The notes below the pieces were generated by a model. That model made no database searches, had not been told where the DNA came from, and saw only the letters and a program-made list of their open reading frames with translations. The translations under genes and the position numbers were made by a program. Source: Salinibacter grassmerensis (GTDB lineage: Bacteria; Bacteroidota; Rhodothermia; Rhodothermales; Salinibacteraceae). Taken from it: a DNA stretch of 64,000 nt. The stretch spans positions 124,001-188,000 of the forward strand of contig NZ_CAMTTF010000003.1 in the NCBI RefSeq assembly GCF_947077765.1, given 5' to 3'. The stretch's first letter is position 1. Each line of letters opens with the position of its first letter. Shown in pieces: positions 18,424 through 26,224 of the stretch.

Positions 18424-19155
18424 ATGAACAAACATGGACTATCTCGCACGATACCAGCTCAAGTAAAGCGAGAAGTACGCAGGGCCTGTGGTTTTGGATG
18501 CGTTATCTGTGGGACAAGCATTATTGAGTACGAGCATATCGATCCTCCATTCGCAGAAGCAAAAGAGCATGACCCTGACAAGATTGCGTTGCTGTGCCCT
18601 CAGTGCCATGCAAAAGTGACTAGAGGTTTTTGGTCGAAACAAGCAGTCAAGGAGGCAAGGCGCGATCCACACTGTCTCAAAGAGGGGTACGCGAGTGAGT
18701 TCATTGATGTCGGGCGACAACATCCCAAGATAGAGTTTGCCGGCGTTACACTTGTTGAGTGTGATATACCTGTTCAGGTCGGTGAGAAACCTCTTTTTCA
18801 AATCAAGGAAGCTGAAGAAGAGGGTGGACCATTTCGGTTGAGTGCAAATTTTTCTAACTCAAACGGGAAGACTAGTTTACAGATAAAAGATAATGAATGG
18901 AGGGTATTTACCGGAAATTGGGACGTTGAAGCAGTAGGAGGTACCATCACCATTCACGATGCTCCCGGTCAAATTTCACTTCAGCTCTCAATATCAGGCC
19001 GTGACACGGTTGCGGTTCAAAAACTCGACATGAAGCTAAACAGAATGCATTTTCATGGGAATACAGATAATCTCATAGTCGAATCCCCTGATGGCAGAAA
19101 TTTGAGTTTAACTAATTGTATTGCTAGCAACTGCCATATTGGCCTGGCCCTATAA
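18424..19155 (+). CDS. HNH-type zinc-binding protein with C-terminal beta-rich domain (cassette gene 1)
   Basis: A 243-residue protein. Residues 22-70 form an HNH/His-Me finger: CxxC at 26 and 29, the EHIDP motif with His38, and a second CPQCH cluster at 58-62. This is the layout of HNH nucleases, where the EH pair supplies the catalytic His. Residues 100-243 are predicted beta-rich, with repeated short hydrophobic strands, and match no family I recognise. The gene starts 28 bases after the cassette boundary. Its TAA stop is embedded in the R'' box of the next attC, common in integron cassettes. Base composition is clearly AT-richer than the flanking genes. Nuclease activity and any role in defence are inferences. 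Confidence 0.8.
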   Translation: MNKHGLSRTIPAQVKREVRRACGFGCVICGTSIIEYEHIDPPFAEAKEHDPDKIALLCPQCHAKVTRGFWSKQAVKEARRDPHCLKEGYASEFIDVGRQHPKIEFAGVTLVECDIPVQVGEKPLFQIKEAEEEGGPFRLSANFSNSNGKTSLQIKDNEWRVFTGNWDVEAVGGTITIHDAPGQISLQLSISGRDTVAVQKLDMKLNRMHFHGNTDNLIVESPDGRNLSLTNCIASNCHIGLAL

Positions 19156-19341
19156 CACTTCCACTACACCTGAACCCGGGCTGCTGCCGCTTTCAAGCGG
19201 TTCCGGTAAGGCAGTTCGACTTCGCTGATCGAGAGTGGCCATGCAAACGAATGGATACTTCGTTGTACGTTTCAGTTCGAGCGGCACTGAGAGCAACTGA
19301 ACAGTTCCTCGCCCGGGTCGGGTGAGTTTCGTCATTATGCC
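19146..19341 (+). repeat. attC-like site 1
   Basis: Begins with GGCCCTATAAC (19146-19156), complementary to the HNH cassette's first bases TTATAGCGCC at 18397 with one mismatch. The stem CACCTGAACCCGGGC at 19168-19182 pairs imperfectly with GCCCGGGTCGGGTGAG at 19312-19327. The central part holds a second hairpin, CCGCTT/AAGCGG (19187-19200). Predicted crossover A19334|T19335. At about 190 bases it is longer than most attC sites. Confidence 0.62.
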
Positions 19342-19350
19342 AACTCGCGC

Positions 19351-19617
19351 GTGACAATGAGGTCGACACTTATCTCAGTCCCTGTTTTTAAACTTCTCTC
19401 TACGATGCAGAATCGGTTCATCAGTGCGTGGATTGGTGTTCTTATTTACAAAGCGATCGCCTGGTTAATTTCCCCAGAGGCTTACGCGTGGAGTGACGAG
19501 CCGCTTAGGGCGCTTATCATTGCATTTTTTGTGACAGCGGTTCTAGAGATACAAGACTGGTGGCTCAGCGAGAGCAATACCACGGACAGTAAGGTCGAGT
19601 CCAGTGAGGCAATTTAG
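19351..19617 (+). CDS. Small membrane protein (cassette gene 2)
   Basis: An 88-residue protein starting at GTG 19351 or, as likely, ATG 19357, only 16-22 bases after the predicted cassette boundary. Two hydrophobic stretches are visible, the first about residues 22-42 and the second about 52-68, ending in a short polar tail rich in Ser/Thr/Glu. No family is recognised. About 100 bases without a gene separate its stop from attC-like site 2. Cassettes usually lack their own promoters, so expression may depend on upstream transcription. Confidence 0.55.
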   Translation: MTMRSTLISVPVFKLLSTMQNRFISAWIGVLIYKAIAWLISPEAYAWSDEPLRALIIAFFVTAVLEIQDWWLSESNTTDSKVESSEAI

Positions 19618-19715
19618 CCACAGGAGGCCGTACGAAAACGAGCGCAACTTCTCACCCGAATGGACAACTTAAGATAGGAGGATTCCGTGGATATCGGAAA
19701 GTTGAAGCAGAGCAC

Positions 19716-19845
19716 GGCATAACTCTCTATGTAGCTGACGAAAAGCGCGGGCCGTTTTGCCTCGTTGGTCCGAAGGGCGCGCTTCCTCTGCTCTATTCAG
19801 GTGATGTGCCGCGACTTTTCGCAAGCTAATCTACGCCGTTATGCA
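19716..19845 (+). repeat. attC-like site 2
   Basis: About 130 bases, a standard attC size. The R'' box GGCATAAC (19716-19723) is exactly complementary to the start of its own cassette (TTATGCC at 19335, after a G). Internal arms TAGCTGACGAAAAGCGCGG (19732-19750) and CCGCGACTTTTCGCAAGCTA (19809-19828) pair with small bulges. The right end is CCG|TTATGC, with the canonical crossover G19838|T19839. Confidence 0.75.
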
Positions 19846-19865
19846 GACGACATAATCTCCCCATC

Positions 19866-20321
19866 ATGACCGGCTCTCGTTATTTTCTACTTTTCGTTCT
19901 TGGAGCTTACATGCTTGTGGCAACTAGATGTGACTCTAGGAGGACTGCTGGGAGCTGCCAGGTAGAGTGGAAAGATCCGCTACTTCGTATCACAGAGGGT
20001 AAAGGCACAAGCTCGGGTGAATCGATTCCCGAGCTAATACTGACCGACATAACACGGGACGGATCAGAAGTGCGGGTTCCTCTACTATCCCTTCGCTCAG
20101 GAGCGACAGCCTTGAACGAAGATAGCCTCCGCTGCTCAATTCCTTGCGGGTTTGCTAATGACGAAGGCGAGTATGCTTTTGTGGTTTCAGCTGAGGACTA
20201 CCAGTCCAAAGAGGTCAACCTTGGAGAGGTAGAATACGACGAACGGGAAGAAAGAGGCCCCTGTCCAGCCATTATATTTCGGGGAAGTCAAGAAGTGCAG
20301 ATTTCACTTTCAAAAAAATAG
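19866..20321 (+). CDS. Secreted or membrane-anchored small protein (cassette gene 3)
   Basis: A 151-residue protein with an N-terminal hydrophobic segment (about residues 6-20) followed by ATRC. That is a poor lipobox because Arg precedes the Cys, so lipidation is uncertain. The mature part is acidic, with Cys pairs (about residues 22/31 and 89/93) and beta-strand patterns, resembling a small periplasmic or surface domain. It starts 27 bases after the cassette boundary and ends three bases before attC-like site 3. No family is recognised. Confidence 0.6.
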   Translation: MTGSRYFLLFVLGAYMLVATRCDSRRTAGSCQVEWKDPLLRITEGKGTSSGESIPELILTDITRDGSEVRVPLLSLRSGATALNEDSLRCSIPCGFANDEGEYAFVVSAEDYQSKEVNLGEVEYDEREERGPCPAIIFRGSQEVQISLSKK

Positions 20322-20323
20322 CG

Positions 20324-20452
20324 TCTCCATAACCCTCGATGTAGCTGACAAAAAGTCCAGGCCGTTTTGTCCTCCTGAGATGAAAGTTGCATCTTGTGCT
20401 TAAGCAGTCCATGTGCCACGACTTTTCGCGAGCTAATTTCCGCTGTTGTACG
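20324..20452 (+). repeat. attC-like site 3
   Basis: A 129-base relative of site 2: both contain ATGTAGCTGAC, a GGCCGTTTTG segment, a CACGACTTTTCGC-like segment and AGCTAAT. The R'' side TCTCCATAAC (20324-20333) matches the complement of its own cassette start (TTATGCAGA at 19839) with one mismatch. The right end is GCTG|TTGTACG, crossover G20445|T20446. What lies beyond is not a recognisable cassette. Confidence 0.72.
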
Positions 20453-20904
20453 GCGTAAATCTTCACTTTCCCATCACTAGAGTGTCAGGAGCCTCCATGC
20501 GTCGCGCATGGCTTTCCCACTCTTGACTTTGTTGAACCCCTTTCCATATCAGTGCGCTCGCCTGTGACCTTCTCCATGCCAATTCCGAGCAGGACCCAGT
20601 CTTTGGCTGCAGGCAGGCGTTCGGGACAGGGCGAGGTGCTGGTGCCACGATCTCCTCGACGCCGCAGAGTGAACTGTCAGACCTCGGGCTCAGGGGACGT
20701 AAGGACCCCGAATGCTGCGTCCTTGTGGGACCTCCCCGCAGCCAACTCGATGCGGCACGCACCGGACCGCGCCTGGCGTTCGCGGCCCGTGATGGCCAGT
20801 CGAGATTTTCGACGACCGTTGAGCGGGCACGACCGGAATTGCTTTCCGAATCTCTTAGAGACCGCGTGCAGGCCCAACGGCAATGGCGCTGTGGGTCGCA
20901 TCCC
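20453..20904. other. Gene-poor flank of the cassette array
   Basis: About 450 bases without a convincing gene. A hairpin CCATGCG-TCG-CGCATGG lies at 20495-20511. Minus-strand frames between 20465 and 20660 read like coding text interrupted by a frameshift (for example PAAKDWVLLGIGMEK, then GKAMRDAWRLLTL in another frame), as in a decayed gene. No R'' box complementary to the next predicted cassette end (TTGTACGGC) was found, so the array appears to stop here. Confidence 0.35.
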
Positions 20905-21531
20905 CTACACCGCGGCCAGGTCGAGCGCAGCCTCCGACGAGATGACCTGCACACCGGCCTCGTTCATCTCGTCCCAGGCCTGCGCCAGCGAGCCGTTTTG
21001 GTCAATGCCACGGGTCGCGTCCTCAATCACGTACACGTCGAACCCTTCCTCGCGCCCGTCCACGGCCGACCACTTGACGCAGAAGTCCGCGGCGAGGCCG
21101 CACAGGTAAAGCGTGTCGATGCCCCGCTCGCGGAGGTAGCCCGTCAGGCCGGTCGGGGTCGCGCCGTCGTTTTCGTAAAAGGCGGAATAGGAGTCGATCT
21201 CGGGTCGGAACCCCTTGCGGACGATCAGCTCCGTCGGGGTGGTGTCGAGGTCCGGGTGAAACTCGGCCCCCTCCGTGCCCTGGACACAGTGGTCCGGCCA
21301 CAGCACCTGTTCGCCGTAGTCGACCTCGATCACGTCCATCGGATCGTGGTCCGGGTGCGACGAGGCGAACGACTGGTGCCCGGCCGGGTGCCAGTCTTGC
21401 GTCTGGATGACGTGGTCGAACCGGGCGGCCAGCTCGTTCACCGTCGGGACGATGGTATCCCCCTCCGGCACCGCCAGGGCGCCGCCGGGGCAAAAGTCGT
21501 TCTGAAGGTCGACGATAAGGAGTGCGTCCAT
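20905..21531 (-). CDS. pncA: Nicotinamidase / pyrazinamidase
   Basis: A 208-residue isochorismatase-fold hydrolase converting nicotinamide to nicotinate for NAD salvage. The catalytic triad is visible: Asp8 in LLIVDLQNDF, the Lys in IVRKGF, and the nucleophilic Cys in YLCGLAADFCV. Metal ligands are in TQDWHPAGHQSF. The start at 21531 gives the canonical MDALLIVDLQNDF N-terminus; the open frame extends further upstream to 21861 but that part is not conserved-looking. It diverges from the aldehyde dehydrogenase gene. Confidence 0.93.
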   Translation of the reverse strand: MDALLIVDLQNDFCPGGALAVPEGDTIVPTVNELAARFDHVIQTQDWHPAGHQSFASSHPDHDPMDVIEVDYGEQVLWPDHCVQGTEGAEFHPDLDTTPTELIVRKGFRPEIDSYSAFYENDGATPTGLTGYLRERGIDTLYLCGLAADFCVKWSAVDGREEGFDVYVIEDATRGIDQNGSLAQAWDEMNEAGVQVISSEAALDLAAV

Positions 21532-21706
21532 GGGAAATGGGGCGTCGTTGGTTCGAAAACGTCCGCGCGTGGATGTCGGGAATTGTGGGCTCCGAATGCC
21601 ACTCGTTCGAATCCCGGCCGGGCCGCATTGTTGCCGGCCGCGCCGCGGATCACGGGCCTCGGGAGACAGGTTCGAGGGACCCGTTCTTATACGACTCTCG
21701 TCCCCT

Positions 21707-23161
21707 ATGATGCTCGATTCCGCTTCTCCTCCGGCCTCTGCCAGTACCGACGAGATCGAACGCGTGTTTGCGGCCCAGCAGGCCCACGCCCCGGCGGTCC
21801 GCGCCACCTCCGTCGACCAGCGCCGGGACAAACTCCGGCGCCTCTGCGATGGACTCCGCACGTACCGGACCGACTTTCAGGAGGCCATCCACGCCGACTT
21901 CCGGAAGGCCCCGGCGGAGGTAGACCTCACGGAGATGAAGCCCCTGCTCGACGAGGCCCAGTTCGCGATCAGCCACCTCGACGACTGGATGGCCCCGGAC
22001 CGGCGCAGCCACCCGGCCTTCTTTGCGGGGACGCGGTCGGACATCCACTACGAGCCGAAGGGGGTCGCACTGCTCCTCTCCCCCTGGAATTATCCCCTCA
22101 CGCTCACGCTCGGCCCGCTGATCGGCGCCATCGCGGCGGGCAACTGCGCAACGCTCAAGCCCTCCGAAAAGACACCGCACACGAACGTCGTCCTCAAGAA
22201 GCTGATCGGTGAGTTGTACGAGGAGCGGGAGATCGCCCTGCTGACCGGCGCGAAGGAGGTCGCGCAGGGCCTCCTGAAGCAGCCGTACGACCACGTGTAC
22301 TTCACCGGCAGCCCGCGGGTCGGTCGGCTCGTGATGAAAGCCGCGGCGGACCACCTGGCGTCCGTGACACTGGAGCTTGGGGGGAAGTCGCCGGCGATCG
22401 TCGACGAGACCGCCGACCTCGACCTCGCGGCGGAGCGCATCGCCTGGTCGAAGTTCACGAACGCGGGCCAGACCTGCATCGCCCCGGACTACGTGCTCGT
22501 TGACGCCCCCATGCACGACGCCCTGGTCGCCCGCCTGATCGACACCGTGGAGCGCTTCTACGGCGCGACGGCGGCGATGCGGCGGGGCAGCGACGACTAC
22601 GCCCGCCTCATCGACGACGGCCACTGGGACCGCGTCGTGGGGCTCTTGGAGGACGCCGTCTCGAACGGGGCCACCGTGGCCTTCGGCGGGCACACCGACG
22701 CCGAGACCCGATACGTGAGCCCCACCATTCTGACGGACGTGCCCCTGGAGGCCTCCGTCATGCAGGAAGAGATCTTCGGTCCCCTTCTCCCCGTGATTCC
22801 GATCTCGTCGCTGGATCAGGCGGTGGGCATCGTCAACGAGCGGCCCAACCCGCTGTCGATGTACCTCTTCAGCGAGCGCGACGCGATGGTCAAGACCGTT
22901 CTGGGACGCACCACGGCCGGAAGCACCTGCGTCAACGAGGGCTTTTTCCACTACGCCAATCCCAACCTCCCCTTCGGCGGGGCCGGTCACAGCGGCATCG
23001 GGCGGGGACACGGCGAAGCCGGATTCCGGGCCTTCTCGAACGAGCGGTCGGTCCTGCGGCGCCGGTACGGGGCATCGCTCGTGCAGGCCGTCCTCCCTCC
23101 CTTCACGGATCGCAAGGAGAGCTTCTTGGCGGCCCTCCTCCGGTATTTCTCTGGGCCCTAA
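21707..23161 (+). CDS. NAD(P)-dependent aldehyde dehydrogenase, class 3 type
   Basis: A 484-residue aldehyde dehydrogenase oxidising aldehydes to acids. The SPWNYPLTLTL nucleotide-binding segment is near residue 125 and FTGSPRVGR near 199. The general base Glu223 is in TLELGGKSP, and the nucleophile Cys257 in NAGQTCIAPDYVL. The absence of a long oligomerisation N-terminus and the hydrophobic C-terminal tail (FLAALLRYFSGP) resemble ALDH3/fatty-aldehyde enzymes. Tandem ATGs at 21707 and 21710 can both start it. A role with the beta-oxidation genes upstream is possible but not shown by operon structure. Confidence 0.9.
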   Translation: MMLDSASPPASASTDEIERVFAAQQAHAPAVRATSVDQRRDKLRRLCDGLRTYRTDFQEAIHADFRKAPAEVDLTEMKPLLDEAQFAISHLDDWMAPDRRSHPAFFAGTRSDIHYEPKGVALLLSPWNYPLTLTLGPLIGAIAAGNCATLKPSEKTPHTNVVLKKLIGELYEEREIALLTGAKEVAQGLLKQPYDHVYFTGSPRVGRLVMKAAADHLASVTLELGGKSPAIVDETADLDLAAERIAWSKFTNAGQTCIAPDYVLVDAPMHDALVARLIDTVERFYGATAAMRRGSDDYARLIDDGHWDRVVGLLEDAVSNGATVAFGGHTDAETRYVSPTILTDVPLEASVMQEEIFGPLLPVIPISSLDQAVGIVNERPNPLSMYLFSERDAMVKTVLGRTTAGSTCVNEGFFHYANPNLPFGGAGHSGIGRGHGEAGFRAFSNERSVLRRRYGASLVQAVLPPFTDRKESFLAALLRYFSGP

Positions 23162-23200
23162 ATCCGGGGCTCAAAGGCCTTTGGCGCAGCACAGAACGGG

Positions 23201-23220
23201 GCCGGGGTTCTAAACCCGGC
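23201..23220 (+). terminator. Hairpin after the aldehyde dehydrogenase gene
   Basis: GCCGGGGTT-CT-AAACCCGGC forms a 9-base stem with one mismatch, 39 bases past the stop. No T-run follows, so it is a weak terminator candidate. Confidence 0.4.
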
Positions 23221-23691
23221 TTGGAGCTCATCCCTGCACGGTCGACGCACTCACTACGGCTGTAGGGGGTTTCAGTTAGCCCGCTCGTCGCTCTCCTCCA
23301 CTGCCAAGCGGGGCGCACAGTCGCTGACCAATTGCCAGCTCTCCCCTGTTTTTTCTCCTTCGATGGGGATAGAAATTCAAGCCGAGGAATCGCAGTTGGG
23401 CCGACGCAGCTTGGGCCGGTGTTCGTGCACTCTTGCCTCACCTCTGCATCCGGCCGTGCCGGCCGAAGGGAGCTCGATCCGAACAGGTTGTTGGACCCAC
23501 TGATGCGGGACGTTGCCCCTTGACACTGGGGCCCTCTCCCAACCCCTCCACTGTGAAGCGGGTACGGTTCGACTCCAGAACAAAAAAGCCTCCTTGTGCC
23601 CATCGCCGCGGAAGCAGTGCAGACGCGCGCGTCCCTCGGGGCAACGATGTTGCCCCCTGCAGTCGACTGCGGTCCCGTGGGCTCCTGTCAC
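23221..23691. other. Gene-poor region between aldehyde dehydrogenase and chemoreceptor genes
   Basis: About 470 bases. Several overlapping frames are open on both strands, but all have the Arg/Pro/Ser-rich composition of GC-rich shadow frames and none shows a recognisable motif. A GGTTCGACTCC string near 23568 resembles a tRNA T-arm but has no partner stems. I see no gene here. Confidence 0.4.
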
Positions 23692-25509
23692 CTACACGGT
23701 TGGCGCCCCATCTCCGGCCCGTCCCCCTCCCGATACGGCCCCGTTTCGGTCCGGACGACCGGACTCAACAGGAGCACCCGAGCTCGTGGCATTTTCAGCA
23801 ACGGTAAATTGCTGGAGCCGCCGCTGTAGCTTCTCGGTGACGTTGTCCAGGTCGCCCGCAGTGTCGGATACCTCGGTCACCCCCGCGGCCGACTCCCGTG
23901 CGGCCGTCGAGATCGACTGTACGCTCCGGGCAATTTCCTTGCTGGTGGTGGACTGCTCTTCGGACGCCGCCGCGATCTCATCCGCCTGGTCCTCAACCCT
24001 CTGGATCGAGGAGACAATCTCTTCTAAGGTGCTGCTGGCCCTTCGGGACAGATCGATTCCTTCCTGCGCGTTCCGGTTGCTCCGGCGGGCTGCTTCTACG
24101 GCCTGGTCGATCTCGGATTGCACCTCCCCGATGATGTCCGCAATCTCCGACGTTGCCGCGTCGGTCTCGTTGGCGAGCTCTCGGACTTCCTCGGCGACGA
24201 CCGCAAACCCTTCGCCTGTCTCCCCGGATCCCTCACCGCCGGCGCGGGCAGCCTCGATCGCCGCGTTCAGAGCCAGTAGATTCGTCTGATTCGCAATCTC
24301 GTCGATCGTCTCGATCACCTGACTGATCTCTTCGCTGGAGGCCTGAAGCCGGTCGATGGTCTCGGCGGTGCTCTGGACCTCCTCGGCGATCTCTTCCATC
24401 TTCCCTGTGGCCTTAGAGACAATCTCCCGGCCTTCTTGGGCCTCACGGCTCCCCTGACTGGCCGCCTCCGCGACCGACTGGACGCTCCGGGCATTCTCGC
24501 CAATCGTCTGGTTCAGCTCCTCGACCGCCGCGGCCACCTCCTCGGATTGGGCGGACTGCTCCTCGGCGCTGGCGGCCATCTGGTCGGAGGAGGAAGAGAT
24601 TTGGTCGGCTGTTGAGGCGGTCTGCTCGGTCGCCGTCTTTACGTCACTGAGAATCTGCTGGACGCTTCCGACCGCCCGGTTGAACCCGTCGAACAGGCGG
24701 CCGATCTCGTCCTCTCGGCCGGTGTGAACCCGAACGGTCAGGTCCCCCTCCGAGAAGCGGTCCATGGCCTGAAGGATTTCCTCAACGTGACCGGAGAGTG
24801 CTTCCTTTTGGCTGCGAAGCTTGCTTGTGGCCTCCTCCACCTGCTTCTCGACCGAGCGCTTCTGCTCTTCGAGCTCCTCGGCCATCTTCTCAGCATCGGC
24901 CTTCTGAGCCCGGGCCTCTTCGGTAGCGGCTTTGGCATCTTCCATCGCCTGCTCCTGCCTGTTTTTGAAGACCAGAGCCAGTGCAGCAATGATAATGGCA
25001 AGTCCCCCGTACGATACAGCTCTATGCTCCGAAATAAATGCTTCGGCCGTACCAGTTGGGAATGCCATAGCACCTGTAGTATCTAGCACGTGAACAAGGG
25101 CAACTTCTCCAATAGTAGCTCCGGTTATTAGCCCTGCAAACCATCTCTCTGCCATCAGAAGACCCATGAGTGGAGCAACGACAAGCCAGGGCGTCGTGCT
25201 TGAGGAGATTCCGCCGTCTACCCAAACAAGCGAAGACATCATTACCAGCGTGATGACAGCAGTGAGCTTGGCCCCAACAGATGGAGCCGCCCCACTTTTG
25301 ATTAAAACAGGAACGAAAGCGTAGGCCACCGTACCGCTCCATAGCACTGCAATTCCGGCATAGAACTCCCACCGGACGTACAGGGCCGAATAGCTGATCG
25401 ACGCGGCCATGATGGCAAATGCCATCGCAATCGCCAGGTACCCAAGACGACGCTCAGAGGACCCTTCTGGAAGCGAGCTGGGGAGGAATAGATTTACAAA
25501 AGCAGTCAT
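23692..25509 (-). CDS. Methyl-accepting chemotaxis protein with six-helix membrane sensor
   Basis: Second chemoreceptor, 605 aa. Residues 20-185 hold about six hydrophobic helices with short loops, so the ligand or signal is probably sensed within the membrane. A coiled coil (about 190-245), a HAMP domain ([21 protein letters not shown]) and the methylation/signalling hairpin follow, with the tip [20 protein letters not shown]. The return strand carries the insert GEGSGETGE instead of the classical four residues, as in the other chemoreceptor of this window. The two share almost identical C-terminal halves but unrelated sensors. A 15-codon leader frame precedes it. Confidence 0.9.
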   Translation of the reverse strand: MTAFVNLFLPSSLPEGSSERRLGYLAIAMAFAIMAASISYSALYVRWEFYAGIAVLWSGTVAYAFVPVLIKSGAAPSVGAKLTAVITLVMMSSLVWVDGGISSSTTPWLVVAPLMGLLMAERWFAGLITGATIGEVALVHVLDTTGAMAFPTGTAEAFISEHRAVSYGGLAIIIAALALVFKNRQEQAMEDAKAATEEARAQKADAEKMAEELEEQKRSVEKQVEEATSKLRSQKEALSGHVEEILQAMDRFSEGDLTVRVHTGREDEIGRLFDGFNRAVGSVQQILSDVKTATEQTASTADQISSSSDQMAASAEEQSAQSEEVAAAVEELNQTIGENARSVQSVAEAASQGSREAQEGREIVSKATGKMEEIAEEVQSTAETIDRLQASSEEISQVIETIDEIANQTNLLALNAAIEAARAGGEGSGETGEGFAVVAEEVRELANETDAATSEIADIIGEVQSEIDQAVEAARRSNRNAQEGIDLSRRASSTLEEIVSSIQRVEDQADEIAAASEEQSTTSKEIARSVQSISTAARESAAGVTEVSDTAGDLDNVTEKLQRRLQQFTVAENATSSGAPVESGRPDRNGAVSGGGRAGDGAPTV

Positions 25510-25518
25510 TTTATCGAC

Positions 25519-25566
25519 CTATCTGCAAGGAGAGCACAGACTCAGGGATTCAAAGTGTTTGCTCAT
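25519..25566 (-). CDS. Possible leader peptide upstream of the chemoreceptor
   Basis: A 15-codon frame, MSKHFESLSLCSPCR, opens 9 bases after a perfect AGGAGG and stops nine bases before the chemoreceptor ATG. The sequence before both starts is alike (AGGTCGATAA), but only the leader has the full AGGAGG. A TTG...TAACTTTA pair at 25593-25620 could be the promoter. Whether it is translated is unknown; it could set chemoreceptor expression by coupling. Confidence 0.35.
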   Translation of the reverse strand: MSKHFESLSLCSPCR

Positions 25567-26224
25567 GCTTATCGACCTCCTAACACGGGATTTAAAGTTA
25601 TCCCTCTAGCCTTGCCTCAAGACCCTGTGTCTTACACCACGTTTTCCATTTTTGTAATACACTAGCGCTCTATTTCTACCTGATATGGATTTCGTCTTGC
25701 GATTCAAATGTGGCGATTACGAAAGTTCTTTTACTATCAAATAATTGGACATCGTTGGGCTCTTCCGTTTTTTCGGAGGAGGAGGCCCACAAACACGACC
25801 CACCGATTTCATCTGGGGCGTATTCTTCGCCGCCTATCGCGGCTCACTGGCCGCGCCTGCCCTACCGATTGCGGGCTACCACCGCACTGGCCAACACATT
25901 TTCCGCACGCGTGGCGCATGAGAACCCCCCTTGCGTCCTGGAAACCTGCAGGGAAGTAGGTCGCCACAGACCGGCCCACATAAGACCTCCAGTTGACGAG
26001 AGAAATCTCCTCAAGGCATTCGGGCTCGCCCTCGTTTTGCATCTGAAAACGATCGTCCCGATACAGGTCTCCGCCCATGATCACGGCGTCTGGAAGGACG
26101 GCGTGATCGGCTTCGTTGAAGCAGGTAGGAACGGCTAGGCCGCCCCACGGAAGGTCGGTGATCGATTCCCGAAGTGGGCCGTGTAAGCAGGTGCCTCTTG
26201 GCTTCTTCTCGCTTTTCACCCCCG
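25567..26224. other. Gene-poor region upstream of the Ser/Thr kinase gene
   Basis: About 650 bases. The first 150 are AT-rich and should contain the chemoreceptor promoter. From 25809 to 26219 the minus strand is open for 136 codons and parts of it have natural-looking composition (for example VPTCFNEADHAVLPDAVIMGG), but start and end look unnatural and no family is recognised. It may be a decayed gene. The plus strand is also open (25710-26138) and is more likely a shadow. Confidence 0.35.

Larger units (their letters stand above)
18249..20452 (+). mobile_element. Integron-type gene-cassette array (four attC-like sites, three cassettes, no integrase seen)
   Basis: An AT-richer island inserted directly after the phosphotransferase-like gene. 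Three plus-strand genes each start 16-28 bases after a cassette boundary and end at, or just before, a long imperfect inverted repeat. Each repeat begins with a box ending TATAAC or CATAAC. For each cassette that box is complementary to the cassette's own first bases: TTATAGCGCC pairs with GGCCCTATAA, TTATGCC with GGCATAA, and TTATGCAGA with TCTCCATAA. Self-complementarity across the inserted unit is the signature of integron cassettes. No intI or attI is present, so this is either a CALIN (attC cluster without integrase) or the visible part of a larger array. Confidence 0.75.

Noticed and set aside
20463-20954. 163-codon minus-strand frame as a possible integron integrase
   Set aside because: No tyrosine-recombinase residues (R...HxxR...Y) or IntI patch; Arg/Ser-rich composition.
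21598-21630. tRNA-like T-arm string GTTCGAATCCCGG on the plus strand
   Set aside because: The five bases before the loop do not pair with those after it, and no anticodon or acceptor stem can be drawn, so it is not a tRNA gene.
23560-23590. Second T-arm-like string GGTTCGACTCC
   Set aside because: Only two pairs of the stem form; no other tRNA parts are present.
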